The position numbers and the translations under genes are program-made. Below, piece after piece: positions 35,390 to 44,273 of a stretch of 64,000 nt of DNA. Under the pieces are notes generated by a model. The model was not told the DNA's origin. It saw only the letters and a program-made list of their open reading frames with translations, and did no database searches. Each line of letters opens with the position of its first letter. Position 1 is the stretch's first letter. The stretch comes from Virgibacillus_O sediminis (GTDB lineage: Bacteria > Bacillota > Bacilli > Bacillales > Amphibacillaceae), in assembly GCF_042643265.1 (NCBI RefSeq), contig NZ_JBHRRZ010000017.1, positions 62,001 to 126,000 of the forward strand, in the 5' to 3' direction.

Positions 35390-36391
35390 TCAAACCGTTG
35401 TACTATTTCCTTTGCCCAGTTTCTTCAGCATGGTGAATTTCCCCTCTATCATTGGCTGCCATAAGCCGACAATCGGCCTGCTGGAGAGCAGGAGCACTAT
35501 AAGCGCTGATATAGCTGCAAGCCCAAGCACATCAAAGACATTATTCACTTTGAATAAATCTGCCGCACGGAAAAACTGGATAAAAAAGCCATGCAACAGG
35601 TATACATACAATGTCCTCGTTCCAATGTCCGTGTACCATGTATGATGCTTCGGCACCCAGGCGAGCACGCTGATGGTCATCAATACGGCAGTAACGTATA
35701 CTACAAAACGGAAGAGACCGCCAGCCTCGGCTGCCCCTAACTGCCCGTAGGATTTAGAAGCAAGCAGCCATCCCGAAGAAAAGTCCGGTGCGAAGTAAAT
35801 GGCCACAGCTACGATAGCCATGATTCCTATGGAAGCAATTTTTACCCCCTGCCGCTTCACCTGCATGATTTGCTTTTCCGATGTCCAGTAACCGGTCAGG
35901 AAAAACGGAAAGAATACAAATGTACGGGATAGGCTGAAGGTATGGCCGATATCTCCGAAATACCCGACAATCAATCCAATCTGTACGGCCAGCAAAATAC
36001 TCAAAGGCGCTGGTATCTTTTTAAACCAATAGAGGAGCATATGCCAGCAGAACAAACTGAACAGGAACCAGAGCGACCAATGAGGGTAAAACAATCCATT
36101 CAGCCAATCATCATTACCAATTAGGAAAAAGTAGCCCGTGTATAGCGTTTGAAATATGAAATAAGGAAGCAATAACTTCTTTGCCAGCTTCATTACATAC
36201 CCTTTGTTTCCGTAGCCTTTCGCAAAAAATCCGGAAAGCAGAATAAAAGCTGGCATGTGGAACGTGTAGATCCATAGGTACAGCGTATTCATTCCCTGTG
36301 ATTCGCTGGTAAACGGCTGAATAATATGCCCGAACACCACTAGAAAGATCAACAATACCTTCGCATTATCAAAAAAAGCATTTCGTTCCAT
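35390..36391 (-). CDS. acyltransferase 3 family membrane protein
   Basis: The 333-aa integral membrane O-acyltransferase has about ten helices and matches the fucose-4-O-acetylase-like branch: FFDNAKVLLIFLVVFGH at the N-terminus with the family histidine, YTFHMPAFILLSGFFAKGY, and TRTLYVYLLHGFFIQFF near the end. It probably acetylates a cell-surface sugar or glycan; the substrate is unknown. The frame opens at 36421; ATG 36391 follows AAGGGA and fits the family start. It is a single-gene unit. Confidence 0.88.
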   Translation of the reverse strand: MERNAFFDNAKVLLIFLVVFGHIIQPFTSESQGMNTLYLWIYTFHMPAFILLSGFFAKGYGNKGYVMKLAKKLLLPYFIFQTLYTGYFFLIGNDDWLNGLFYPHWSLWFLFSLFCWHMLLYWFKKIPAPLSILLAVQIGLIVGYFGDIGHTFSLSRTFVFFPFFLTGYWTSEKQIMQVKRQGVKIASIGIMAIVAVAIYFAPDFSSGWLLASKSYGQLGAAEAGGLFRFVVYVTAVLMTISVLAWVPKHHTWYTDIGTRTLYVYLLHGFFIQFFRAADLFKVNNVFDVLGLAAISALIVLLLSSRPIVGLWQPMIEGKFTMLKKLGKGNSTTV

Positions 36392-36696
36392 GGAAATCCA
36401 TCCCTTTAGTATAGTAAGCAAGTCGTCATACCCTCACTATACCCTTAAAAAAACGTAAATATCTATGCATCTGCCTATTTTTAGCGAGATGTTAGGAAGA
36501 TGTAACTGAATTGAAAAGTATATGGCATAAAAAAGGAATAGACTGAGACTTCGATGGATTGATTCTACCACTTTATTCAATATTTTGCCTGGTTAAAAGG
36601 GATCTCTCCCCTTCCAACGTTCCAACACTTCCCTGTTTTTTACCGGGTACTGGTATTGCTAATCCAGCCTTGCCCACGCACATTTCTTCCAAGCAA
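36392..36696. other. intergenic region without a recognisable gene
   Basis: About 300 AT-rich bases upstream of the acyltransferase gene, before the ku terminator. It must hold the acyltransferase promoter; I see no unambiguous -35/-10 pair, repeat or coding frame. Confidence 0.6.
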
Positions 36697-36722
36697 AAAG
36701 CCTCCACAGGGGGAGGCTTTAA
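36697..36722 (-). terminator. terminator of ku
   Basis: Minus-strand stem AAAGCCTCC / GGAGGCTTT with a short loop and T-run; the stem's first bases overlap the ku stop codon. Confidence 0.88.
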
Positions 36723-37576
36723 GTTGCAGCTTTCTTCTTTTTGACTGCTTTTTCTTTTGTTTTCGGCTTTGGCTGGGGTGGTTTCGGTTTATCCTGTTTG
36801 GCCCGGTCAAGGGAAGCCTGCAGGGCATCCATCAGGTTGGTTGCCGCATCTGGTGCCGGCTTTCCTTCTGGTGCAGCTGTTGCCGTATAGTCCTTGTTGT
36901 TCTTTTTATCCTCAATCAATTCAAGCAATGCAGTGCGGTATTCGTCCGTATATTTCTCCGGATTGAATTCCGTGGTCAGCTGTTCGACCAGCATTTTAGC
37001 TGTTTCCAGTTCCTTTTCATCCGTTTTGCCTTCTTCCGGAACGTTCGGCACGTCCTGCACGTCTCTGACTTCATCTGGATAATGGATGGTCTCCGCCACC
37101 AGGGTGTTTTGGTAGACCCGGATGACTGCCAGCTGTTCCTTGGAGCGGATGATCATTTTGGCAATCCCGATTTTCCCGCTATCCGTGAGGGCGCTCCTGA
37201 GCAGACTATATGCTTTGCTCCCGCCTTCATTCGGTGAGAGGAAATACGTCTTCTCAAAATAAATGGGATCAATTTCCTCCAGCTTCACAAAATCGACGAT
37301 CTCCACCGCCTTATCCTCCTGCTCCTTCTGCAGGGCCTTCAGTTCCTCTTCCTCAAGGATGACAAATTTATTTTTTGCATATTCATATGCCTTTACAATA
37401 TCGTCGTTATCCACTTCTTTATCACAAACCGGACAGGTCTTCTCATATTTGATCGGAGACTGGCATTCCTTATGCAGCTGCCTGAGTTTAATATCTTTAT
37501 TTTCGGTGGCGGCATGCATCTTTACAGGGATATTAACAAGCCCGAAGCTGATCGTCCCTTTCCACATCGTATGCAT
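36719..37576 (-). CDS. ku: non-homologous end-joining protein Ku
   Basis: Homodimeric DNA-end-binding protein that recruits LigD for double-strand break repair; in B. subtilis (YkoV) it acts in spores and stationary phase. The 285-aa product has the bacterial Ku start MHTMWKGTISFGLVNIPVK, the QLHKECQSPIKYEKTCPVC segment and the core ring domain, then a Lys/Pro-rich C-terminal tail (from about 245) that binds DNA. The frame is open to 37741, but ATG 37576 lies eight bases after GGGAGG. It is divergent from ligD with 154 bases between the starts. Confidence 0.95.
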   Translation of the reverse strand: MHTMWKGTISFGLVNIPVKMHAATENKDIKLRQLHKECQSPIKYEKTCPVCDKEVDNDDIVKAYEYAKNKFVILEEEELKALQKEQEDKAVEIVDFVKLEEIDPIYFEKTYFLSPNEGGSKAYSLLRSALTDSGKIGIAKMIIRSKEQLAVIRVYQNTLVAETIHYPDEVRDVQDVPNVPEEGKTDEKELETAKMLVEQLTTEFNPEKYTDEYRTALLELIEDKKNNKDYTATAAPEGKPAPDAATNLMDALQASLDRAKQDKPKPPQPKPKTKEKAVKKKKAAT

Positions 37577-37645
37577 GGCTATTACCTCCCTTTCTCCCTT
37601 AGTCTGCCGATCTGGAGGCATCTTATCCGATCCGCGGATTATTTT

Positions 37646-37672
37646 TTTGTTCTTAGCCACCCTAAGAACAAA
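37646..37672. promoter_or_regulatory. 11-bp inverted repeat between ku and ligD
   Basis: TTTGTTCTTAG (37646-37656) and CTAAGAACAAA (37662-37672) form a perfect inverted repeat with a five-base centre in the middle of the divergent promoter region. It could be a shared operator. A second short palindrome, ATCCGCGGAT, lies at 37630-37639. No known regulator is assigned. Confidence 0.6.
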
Positions 37673-37730
37673 GGCATGGCCTGTGCGCAGCAAATCAATT
37701 TCGCCATTGCTAAAAAAGGGGGCATTCGGA

Positions 37731-39521
37731 ATGGATATCATGAAACCAATTCCCAGTACAGAACTGCCACTTGGCGACGAATGGATATATGAAGTGAAAT
37801 ATGACGGCTTTCGCTGCCTGGTCGAATGGGAGAAAAATGGAGATATCCGGCTGATCAGCAGAAATCATAAGGACCTTACAGGATCATTCCCCGAAGTCAA
37901 GGAAAGGTTTTTGTCAGCCAAAGGCTCGGTGGAGGACTTGCTTCCATTGAAGCTGGATGGTGAACTGGTCATCCATAACACTCCCTTTCAAACAAACTTT
38001 GCCCGCCTTCAACAGCGCGGACGCCTCAAAAACCTTCCCGGAATCCGGGCAGCTGCTGCAGAAAGGCCGGCCACCATTCGCATCTTCGACATCCTGGAAA
38101 TGCGGGGAAGTAATCTGCAGAAAACACCTCTGTCCGAACGGAAGCAATTCTTGGAAGAAGTTCTTTCCAGACTAGGGATAGAAGGAGTGGAGGCAGACCG
38201 AAATCCCGACCGCATCTGGAAAAAGCTTGCGAAGCATCGGGGAGAAGGGCTTGTCGCCAAACGGCTGGGCAGCACCTACCAGGACGGCAAAAGCCATCGT
38301 GACTGGTATAAGATCAAAAATTGGCGAAGCATCCAAGGGTTTTTGACCAGCTACCAGCCGGAAAATGGCTATTACACGGTCGGTGTATTCGATCAAGAGG
38401 ACATCCACATCATCGGTAAATGCAAGCACGGATTGGATACAGACGCCTCCCAGACATTAAGAGAAATTTTTACATCGCGAGGAGAAAAACAAGGCGGTGC
38501 TTTTGTACTCCCGCCGGCCATTTGCGCCAGCATTCACACCCTCGACCTCTACAAAGGTGAACTGAGAGAACCGGAATTTGCCGCCCTCATGCCGAATATG
38601 CCACCGAAGGACTGTACCATCGAGCAGCTTCAGCTGGATATGGCCATGCTCCCTGAAACGGTGGAGCCCACTAATACAAGCAAACTATTTTGGCCCGACA
38701 AAGGCTATACAAAAGGAGACCTGCTCACATATATCCGAGAGATGGCCCCATATATGCTTCCCTTTTTGGATGACCGGGCCCTGACGGTGATCCGCTGTCC
38801 GGACGGAGTGGAATCAGAGCATTTTTTCCAAAAACACCTGCCTGCCTATGCACCTGATTTCGTCACAGGAATTCCTGCCGGGGATGAACAACTGATGGTC
38901 TGCGACAGTCTGGATTCATTAGTTTGGTTCGCCAATCATGGCGCTGTTGAATACCACATCCCCTTTCAACTGATACAGAAGGACACACCGCTGGAGATTG
39001 TTTTTGACCTGGATCCTCCTGACCGTGGCAAATTCCACCTCGCCATCAAGGCCGCCCTGCTCATTAAGCCGCTGCTCAATGACTTGGGCCTGGCCTCGTT
39101 CGTGAAAACCTCCGGAAATAAAGGGCTGCAAATCCATATCCCGATCCCCGAGGACACCGTGACCTACCAGGAGACCGCCGTATTCACACAAGCCATTGCC
39201 TGGACGGTGGAAAATGCCCATCCGGATTTATTCACGACCGAGCGGATGAAAAACAAGCGAAACGGCAGATTATATATTGACTATATACAGCACGGAAGAG
39301 ACAAAACATTGATTGCGCCCTATTCACCAAGGATGACAAAAGACGGAACCGTCGCCGCTCCGCTCTTTTGGAAGGAAGTGAAGGAAGGATTGGACCCAGG
39401 CAACTTCACCCTGGAGAATACCGCTAAGCGGGTTCGGGAATTAGGCTGTCCGTTCCAAGATTACCGGACAGCAGGCGAAACACAGAAGATGGACCGGATG
39501 CTGGAACTCATCAAGTCCTGA
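37731..39521 (+). CDS. ligD: multifunctional NHEJ DNA ligase LigD (ligase-polymerase)
   Basis: ATP-dependent ligase plus primase-polymerase that seals Ku-bound breaks. The 596-aa product has the Firmicute order: N-terminal ligase (adenylated lysine in YEVKYDGFR, Lys23; later GEGLVAKRLGSTY and the OB fold), then the PrimPol domain (LFWPDKGYTKGDLL, HFFQKHLP, the metal pair in FDLDPPDRG). There is no phosphoesterase domain, as in B. subtilis YkoU. The ATG at 37731 is eight bases after AAAGGGGG; the longer frame upstream is antisense to ku and not real. Convergent with the OsmC gene. Confidence 0.95.
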   Translation: MDIMKPIPSTELPLGDEWIYEVKYDGFRCLVEWEKNGDIRLISRNHKDLTGSFPEVKERFLSAKGSVEDLLPLKLDGELVIHNTPFQTNFARLQQRGRLKNLPGIRAAAAERPATIRIFDILEMRGSNLQKTPLSERKQFLEEVLSRLGIEGVEADRNPDRIWKKLAKHRGEGLVAKRLGSTYQDGKSHRDWYKIKNWRSIQGFLTSYQPENGYYTVGVFDQEDIHIIGKCKHGLDTDASQTLREIFTSRGEKQGGAFVLPPAICASIHTLDLYKGELREPEFAALMPNMPPKDCTIEQLQLDMAMLPETVEPTNTSKLFWPDKGYTKGDLLTYIREMAPYMLPFLDDRALTVIRCPDGVESEHFFQKHLPAYAPDFVTGIPAGDEQLMVCDSLDSLVWFANHGAVEYHIPFQLIQKDTPLEIVFDLDPPDRGKFHLAIKAALLIKPLLNDLGLASFVKTSGNKGLQIHIPIPEDTVTYQETAVFTQAIAWTVENAHPDLFTTERMKNKRNGRLYIDYIQHGRDKTLIAPYSPRMTKDGTVAAPLFWKEVKEGLDPGNFTLENTAKRVRELGCPFQDYRTAGETQKMDRMLELIKS

Positions 39522-39560
39522 CCCCATAACGAAGCAGGGATACCGGCCACTTACAATAAT

Positions 39561-39586
39561 AAAAAAACTCCCCCGCGCGGAGGAGT
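39561..39586 (-). terminator. terminator after the OsmC gene
   Basis: Minus-strand stem ACTCCTCCG / CGGGGGAGT with seven U, eight bases after the stop; the A-run on the other side gives little help to ligD. Confidence 0.88.
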
Positions 39587-39593
39587 ACATTCA

Positions 39594-40034
39594 TTAACTT
39601 AGAGCCGGTTCCAGCTCCATTTCGACATTTCCCTTTATTGCCCGGGAAATCATGCAGCTTTTCTCTGCTTTTTCGACAAGCTTTTTCAACTTTTCATGCT
39701 GATTGCTGTCGGCATTGCTTTTCAGGGAAACCGTGGGACGATGGATGATTTTCTTATACGTAAACACACCATTTGTTACATCAATGATTCCCTCTGATTC
39801 CAGGGACATTTCATCCAGCGGCAAGTCCGCCCGCTCAATCATCGCCGCAAGGGTTATGATATAGCAGGTGGCAGCCGCTCCCAGCAGCATTTCATCGGGA
39901 TTGGTGCCAACCCCGGGCCCGTCCATCTCAGGGGGAATGGAAATCTTTGTTTTCAGATTGCCTGCTTCCATATAACCGTCGCTGTTCCTGCCGCCCGGCC
40001 AGTCTGCTTTCAAATGAAAATGATGTTCTGCCAT
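39594..40034 (-). CDS. OsmC family peroxiredoxin-like protein
   Basis: The 146-aa OsmC/Ohr-fold protein has two conserved cysteines (AAATCYIITLA and EKSCMISRAI), which in this family form the hydroperoxide-reducing thiol pair. It is closest in layout to the SACOL1771-type OsmC proteins of Firmicutes, not to Ohr. ATG 40034 is eight bases after AGAGG; the GTG at 40043 overlaps that site. It forms a single-gene unit. Confidence 0.87.
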   Translation of the reverse strand: MAEHHFHLKADWPGGRNSDGYMEAGNLKTKISIPPEMDGPGVGTNPDEMLLGAAATCYIITLAAMIERADLPLDEMSLESEGIIDVTNGVFTYKKIIHRPTVSLKSNADSNQHEKLKKLVEKAEKSCMISRAIKGNVEMELEPALS

Positions 40035-40118
40035 GTCTATCACCTCTTGATACTATTTTAACCTATTGGCAGGGATTGGTTAAAGCAAATAAGCGACAGC
40101 GGCAGCCGCTGTCCCCCG

Positions 40119-40473
40119 CTACTTGCCCTCCAGCATTTCCTTCAGTACGACCGCTTGATTATGCTCCGTATCCTTAGCGGCATATAGCAATGTCACATCC
40201 TGCTCCTTTTGCCATGCTCTTCAATTCTTCCCAGGCCCTAAGCTGTTCCCCGTGGTTCAACTCCTGCTGATACTTTCTACGGAATTCTGGGAATTTCTCT
40301 GGATCATGGCTAAACCATTTCCGCAAATCCTTCGAAGGAGCAACTTCCTTTAACCAATGATCCAGCTTCGCATCCTCCTTGGACACGCCCCGCGGCCAAA
40401 CCCGGTCCACCAACACTCGCACGCCATCATCCCTTTCATAACCATCATAGATTCTTTTCGTTTTCACAGTCAT
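40119..40473 (-). pseudogene. DUF488 family gene with a single-base frameshift
   Basis: The first ~90 codons (start ATG 40473, AAGGAGG ribosome site) encode a typical DUF488 protein (RVLVDRVWPRGVSKEDAKLD, PEKFPEFRRKYQQEL), then the frame runs into GAGCDIAICR and stops at 40174. In the adjacent frame the DNA continues with the canonical family ending VTLLYAAKDTEHNQAVVLK to a TAG at 40119. Removing one base from the AAAA run (minus strand, 40210-40207) restores AKEQDVTLLYAAK and a normal 117-aa protein. So the gene is either newly broken or contains a homopolymer sequencing error. Confidence 0.85.
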
Positions 40474-40502
40474 TGGAATCCTCCTTAAGTGGTACTCTTT
40501 TC

Positions 40503-40590
40503 AGATGATATCCAGGGCGTGCTGCTGATTCATCTCTGTTCCGGCTGATTTCACGCTCCAGCTGCCGATACCCCTCCGCACCTGACGATT
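40503..40590. repeat. short GATT/GATA-core repeat array (locus C)
   Basis: Four units about 21 bases apart with GCTGATT, GCTGATT, GCCGATA and GACGATT cores, immediately upstream of the DUF488 gene; same family as the longer arrays elsewhere in the window. Confidence 0.6.
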
Positions 40591-40600
40591 TCTTATCTGT

Positions 40601-40638
40601 AAAAAATGACTTTCGCCGACAGGCAAAAGTCATTTTTC
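40601..40638. terminator. bidirectional terminator-like hairpin
   Basis: AAAATGACTTT-(C)-GCC pairs with GGC-(A)-AAAGTCATTTT, flanked by A and T runs. It lies 140 bases past the pgcA stop, so it may end pgcA transcripts. The rest of the 304-base gap shows no gene. Confidence 0.75.
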
Positions 40639-40777
40639 GATAAAGTTCTCGCAAACAACGTACGTTGCCACTATAAGCCGGGGATATTCACTCGTCATTA
40701 CGACTTATACTGTACTGCGCTCCCTTAGGGAATGTCTGTGTATCTATTAAATAATGACTGTCAATCGCCACTCGGGA

Positions 40778-42514
40778 TTAAGACCGGGTTATCTGGCCGA
40801 CCGCCTCATCCAGTGCCTGCTTGATATCATTCAATTTATTCCGGCTGTCTTCCTTGCTGCTTCCACAAACGCCATAATAGTACTTGATCTTCGGCTCGGT
40901 TCCGGACGGGCGAAGACATACCCAGGCATCTTCATCGAGGATGAACTTCAGCATATTTTCTCTAGGCAGGGAGATTTCCTCTTTCCGCCCCTCTTCTACA
41001 AGTGTCCGTTCACCTGCCAGATAATCCTCAGTCTGCTTGACAGAGAAGCCTCCAATTTCCTCAAATGGCTTGTTGCGGACCGCTTCCATAATGGAGGCGA
41101 TCATTTCTGAGCCTTCCTTCCCTTTTAGCGTTAAAGAGGACATGCCTTCTAGGTAATATCCATGTTTTTCATAGATATCATCCAGTGCTTCCAGTAATGT
41201 TTTTCCCTGTTTATCCCAATAATATGCCATTTCACAGGCCATTACGGCTGCTTGGACAGCATCCTTGTCTCTCGCAAAACTGGAGATCAAGTAGCCATAG
41301 CTTTCTTCAAAACCAAAGATGAATGTCTCCCCGCTGGAGTCAAACTCATGGATTTTCTCCCCAATGTATTTGAATCCTGTCAGTGTATCAATCGTCTTGG
41401 CTCCGTAGGAATCGGCAATGGACCGGCCAAGCTCCGTAGTGACGACCGTTTTCACCAGTCGTGCTGTCTTCAATACATGCTCATCCGTATGGGTAAGGAG
41501 ATAATCAAGCATCAAGGAGCCCAGCTGGTTTCCGGTGAGAACCTGATACTCCCCTGCTTTATCCTTTACGGCTACACCGAGGCGATCTGCATCCGGGTCA
41601 GTTCCAAGCAGTATGGCCGCATTGCTCTCCTGCCCTTGTTCGATCGCCATGGTGAATGCTTGATGTTCTTCCGGGTTAGGGGATTTCACCGTGGAAAATT
41701 CCGGATCTGGCTCTGCCTGTTCCTTGACCACGCCTACATTGGTGAAATTAAGCTGGTCCAGCCCTTTCAATACGAGGTCATGAGCGGTTCCGTGCAAGGG
41801 GGTGAAAACAATCCCCATTTCCTTCTTGCGCTCCTGCTCTTCTTCCTCCAGCTTGGTGATTTGTTTCAGCCTCTCCAAGTATGCATGGTCCACTTCTTCG
41901 CCAACCCAGTTTATCAGCTCTTCTTCCTCCAGCTCGTCCTGCTCCAGATATGGGACTGTCAGCTCATTTTCCGTCCGGCGGATTTGTTCGATGATCTCAT
42001 CTGCTTCCCCGGGTGTAATCTGTCCCCCGTCCTCGTTATACACCTTAAAGCCATTATATTCCGGAGGGTTGTGGCTGGCTGTGATCATGACACCTGCTAC
42101 GGCACCTAGATGGCGGACAGTGAAAGACAATAGCGGCGTCGGCCTCAAGGACTTGAACACATAGGCTCTGATGCCATAGGATCCTAACACTTTGGCTGTT
42201 TCAACAGCAAATTCCCTTGACATATACCGGCAGTCATAGGCCACGGCCACACCACGGTCCCGCACATTGACACGGTTGGCAAGCAGGTGGTTGGCAAGCC
42301 CATTGGCGGCTTTACGCACCGTATAGATATTCATTCGGTTCGTTCCCGGACCGAGGATTCCGCGCATCCCGCCTGTCCCGAAGGTCAACTCCTGGTAAAA
42401 AGCATCCTCCAAAGCTGCTTCATCATTCTGTATATCCGCGAGTTCTTTCTTTAAAGAAGGATCAAGATTTTCGTATGTATTCCATTTTTCATAGACTGCT
42501 TCCCAATTTGACAT
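40778..42514 (-). CDS. pgcA: phospho-sugar mutase, alpha-phosphoglucomutase
   Basis: Interconverts glucose 6-phosphate and glucose 1-phosphate, supplying UDP-glucose for teichoic acid and glycolipid decoration. The 578-aa product has the phosphoserine loop TASHNPPEYNG (Ser147), the metal loop GTDPDADR, the sugar-binding GFEESYG and the phosphate-binding RPSGTEPK near the C-terminus. Three ATG codons run in series; the third (42514) is seven bases after GGGGGA and fits best. Single-gene unit, divergent from the AI-2E family gene. Confidence 0.93.
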   Translation of the reverse strand: MSNWEAVYEKWNTYENLDPSLKKELADIQNDEAALEDAFYQELTFGTGGMRGILGPGTNRMNIYTVRKAANGLANHLLANRVNVRDRGVAVAYDCRYMSREFAVETAKVLGSYGIRAYVFKSLRPTPLLSFTVRHLGAVAGVMITASHNPPEYNGFKVYNEDGGQITPGEADEIIEQIRRTENELTVPYLEQDELEEEELINWVGEEVDHAYLERLKQITKLEEEEQERKKEMGIVFTPLHGTAHDLVLKGLDQLNFTNVGVVKEQAEPDPEFSTVKSPNPEEHQAFTMAIEQGQESNAAILLGTDPDADRLGVAVKDKAGEYQVLTGNQLGSLMLDYLLTHTDEHVLKTARLVKTVVTTELGRSIADSYGAKTIDTLTGFKYIGEKIHEFDSSGETFIFGFEESYGYLISSFARDKDAVQAAVMACEMAYYWDKQGKTLLEALDDIYEKHGYYLEGMSSLTLKGKEGSEMIASIMEAVRNKPFEEIGGFSVKQTEDYLAGERTLVEEGRKEEISLPRENMLKFILDEDAWVCLRPSGTEPKIKYYYGVCGSSKEDSRNKLNDIKQALDEAVGQITRS

Positions 42515-42733
42515 CATCATATCCCCCATTACATATATATGTTCAGATTTTAACACACTTCCACCCAATATTCTATGCACCAGTTTAAGCGCTTGCTAAA
42601 TAGGTTATATTACTAAGAGTTTCTCTAAATGCAGTACTTGAGGTATGATAGATAATAAGAGAAACTTCCATCAGCGGGTACGGATCTCCGCCCCCTGAAT
42701 CCATGTCAGCCATCGAAATCTTACGACGAGGTA

Positions 42734-43837
42734 GTGATTGTATTGATACATAAAAAATGGTTCCATGTTATGACATTTCTGATTATGCTGTTCCTCTTGA
42801 TCTGGCTGGTTTCCATCACCGACTTCATTTTCACGCCAGTGGTCCAGTTGATTGGTGCAGTCGCATTCCCAGTCATTGGGGCAGGTCTGCTTTTCTATCT
42901 GTCCAAACCGGTAATGCATTTCTTCGAGAGGTTAAAAATCAACCGGGTCGTATCTATTATTCTAGTGTACCTCCTGATTATCCTGCTAGTGACTTTATTT
43001 ATCCTGTATATCTGGCCGATTGCCCAGAGGCAGGTGGCCAACCTGTTGGAAGCCATTCCAGGAATGGTGAGGTCCGTGGAGGATTTCATCGATTACTGGC
43101 AAGATAACTATTCCTTGCTGCCGGCACCTGTGCTGAATGCCATCAATGACTTTACAAACAATCTGCCGACTATCATCGAAAACAGCCTGAATAACTTGGT
43201 GAGCGTGGTCGGAGGATTCCTTGGCCAGTTGTTCACCATCATTGCGGGGCTTGTCCTGGTTCCGTTTTTCCTTTTCTTCATGCTGAAGGATGACTATAAA
43301 CTGGTTCCGTTCCTCACCCAGTTTTTCACCCCAAAGAAGGCGAAAAACCTGCGCAGCCTTCTGGAAAAAATCGATCATGTACTTTCTGCCTTTATCCAGG
43401 GCCAGCTGATTGTCAGCCTTTTCGTCGGAATCATGCTGTTTATCGGCTATTTGATCATCGGCCTTGATTATGCGCTGACCTTGTCCCTATTCGGGCTGAT
43501 GATGAATGTTATACCTTTCATCGGGCCATATATTGCTGTTGTGCCCGCATTGATCGTCGGGGGCATCCAGGACCCGATGAATCTTATTTGGGTGTCAATC
43601 ATCATGCTGGTTGCCCAGCAGATTGAAAGCAATCTGATTTCGCCGAATGTCATGGGTCAGGCATTGGACCTTCATCCATTGACCATTATCACCGTCATCC
43701 TGGCTGCTGGAAGCATTGCCGGGTTCATCGGAATTGTGTTCGCCGTACCATTCTATGCAGTGGCCAAGACAATTATTGTACATTTTTATCAAACCTATAC
43801 GGAAAGCAGGAAGAACGAGAAAGATGCCTTGATCTAA
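42734..43837 (+). CDS. AI-2E family transporter
   Basis: The 367-aa polytopic membrane protein of the UPF0118/AI-2E exporter family: about seven to eight helices, with the soluble segment RQVANLLEAIPGMVRSVEDF, then GQLIVSLFVGIMLFIGYLIIG and the conserved NVIPFIGPYIAVVPALIVG and QQIESNLISPNVMGQALDLHP. Some members export AI-2, others transport sodium or small metabolites, so the substrate is open. The GTG start has a poorly spaced GAGG; TTG 42743 is a possible alternative. Confidence 0.87.
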   Translation: MIVLIHKKWFHVMTFLIMLFLLIWLVSITDFIFTPVVQLIGAVAFPVIGAGLLFYLSKPVMHFFERLKINRVVSIILVYLLIILLVTLFILYIWPIAQRQVANLLEAIPGMVRSVEDFIDYWQDNYSLLPAPVLNAINDFTNNLPTIIENSLNNLVSVVGGFLGQLFTIIAGLVLVPFFLFFMLKDDYKLVPFLTQFFTPKKAKNLRSLLEKIDHVLSAFIQGQLIVSLFVGIMLFIGYLIIGLDYALTLSLFGLMMNVIPFIGPYIAVVPALIVGGIQDPMNLIWVSIIMLVAQQIESNLISPNVMGQALDLHPLTIITVILAAGSIAGFIGIVFAVPFYAVAKTIIVHFYQTYTESRKNEKDALI

Positions 43838-43904
43838 TACTTCCTAACCCCTTGTCCTGTCTACATCCCATCGGCTAAACTGATAGATAGAGAGGGGAAT
43901 GGAT

Positions 43905-44090
43905 ATGACAATTTCTAAAAAGGAACTTGAGGCTAAACTGGCGGAACTTAAATCCGATTATGTCCGGATACAGAGTGATCTGGATAAACTGGAGTACGTG
44001 AAAGGAAGAGTTTCCTCCGCCGAAGGGCAGCTGATCCGGCTGGAAGGGGAAATAGCAGAAGTGAACCGGCAACTAGAAGATATGGAATAA
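43905..44090 (+). CDS. SE1832-type small coiled-coil protein
   Basis: A 61-aa all-helical, heptad-patterned protein (KKELEAKLAELKSDYVRIQ, then RLEGEIAEVNRQLEDME), resembling the short SE1832 family proteins of Staphylococcus and Bacillus, function unknown. ATG 43905 is six bases after AGGGGA; an upstream ATG at 43899 lies too close to the ribosome site. It follows the AI-2E family gene by 67 bases on the same strand. Confidence 0.75.
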   Translation: MTISKKELEAKLAELKSDYVRIQSDLDKLEYVKGRVSSAEGQLIRLEGEIAEVNRQLEDME

Positions 44091-44223
44091 GAACAATAGC
44101 ATTTGGACCCAGTCAGCGACGCCATAAAGGGAGACGCCGATGCCCGTCCGGTTCGCTAAATGTAAAGGTAAGTACATCCGGTCCCTGCGATTGGACCTGC
44201 CATTGTTAATCAGCAGTCCTTAG

Positions 44224-44273
44224 CAACAAATAAGAAGCGTGAAGCCAATCGGCTTCACGCTTCTTATTTGTTT
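44224..44273. terminator. long bidirectional terminator hairpin
   Basis: Perfect stem of about 22 bp (AACAAATAAGAAGCGTGAAGCC and its complement, loop AAT), including the antiporter stop codon. It serves both the SE1832-type gene and the convergent antiporter gene. Confidence 0.9.

Noticed and set aside
37657..37730. Sigma-G-like promoter for ligD (GCATG ... CATTGCTA)
   Set aside because: The elements are 26 bases apart, far from the required 17-18, and the -10 has a mismatch.
41252..42109. 285-codon frame antisense to pgcA
   Set aside because: Shadow of the phosphoglucomutase gene; no ribosome site and no family resemblance.
42618..42666. Inverted repeat AGTTTCTCT / AGAGAAACT between pgcA and the AI-2E family gene
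   Set aside because: Nine-base arms with a 31-base loop and no T-run in a divergent spacer; could be chance, so not listed as a feature.
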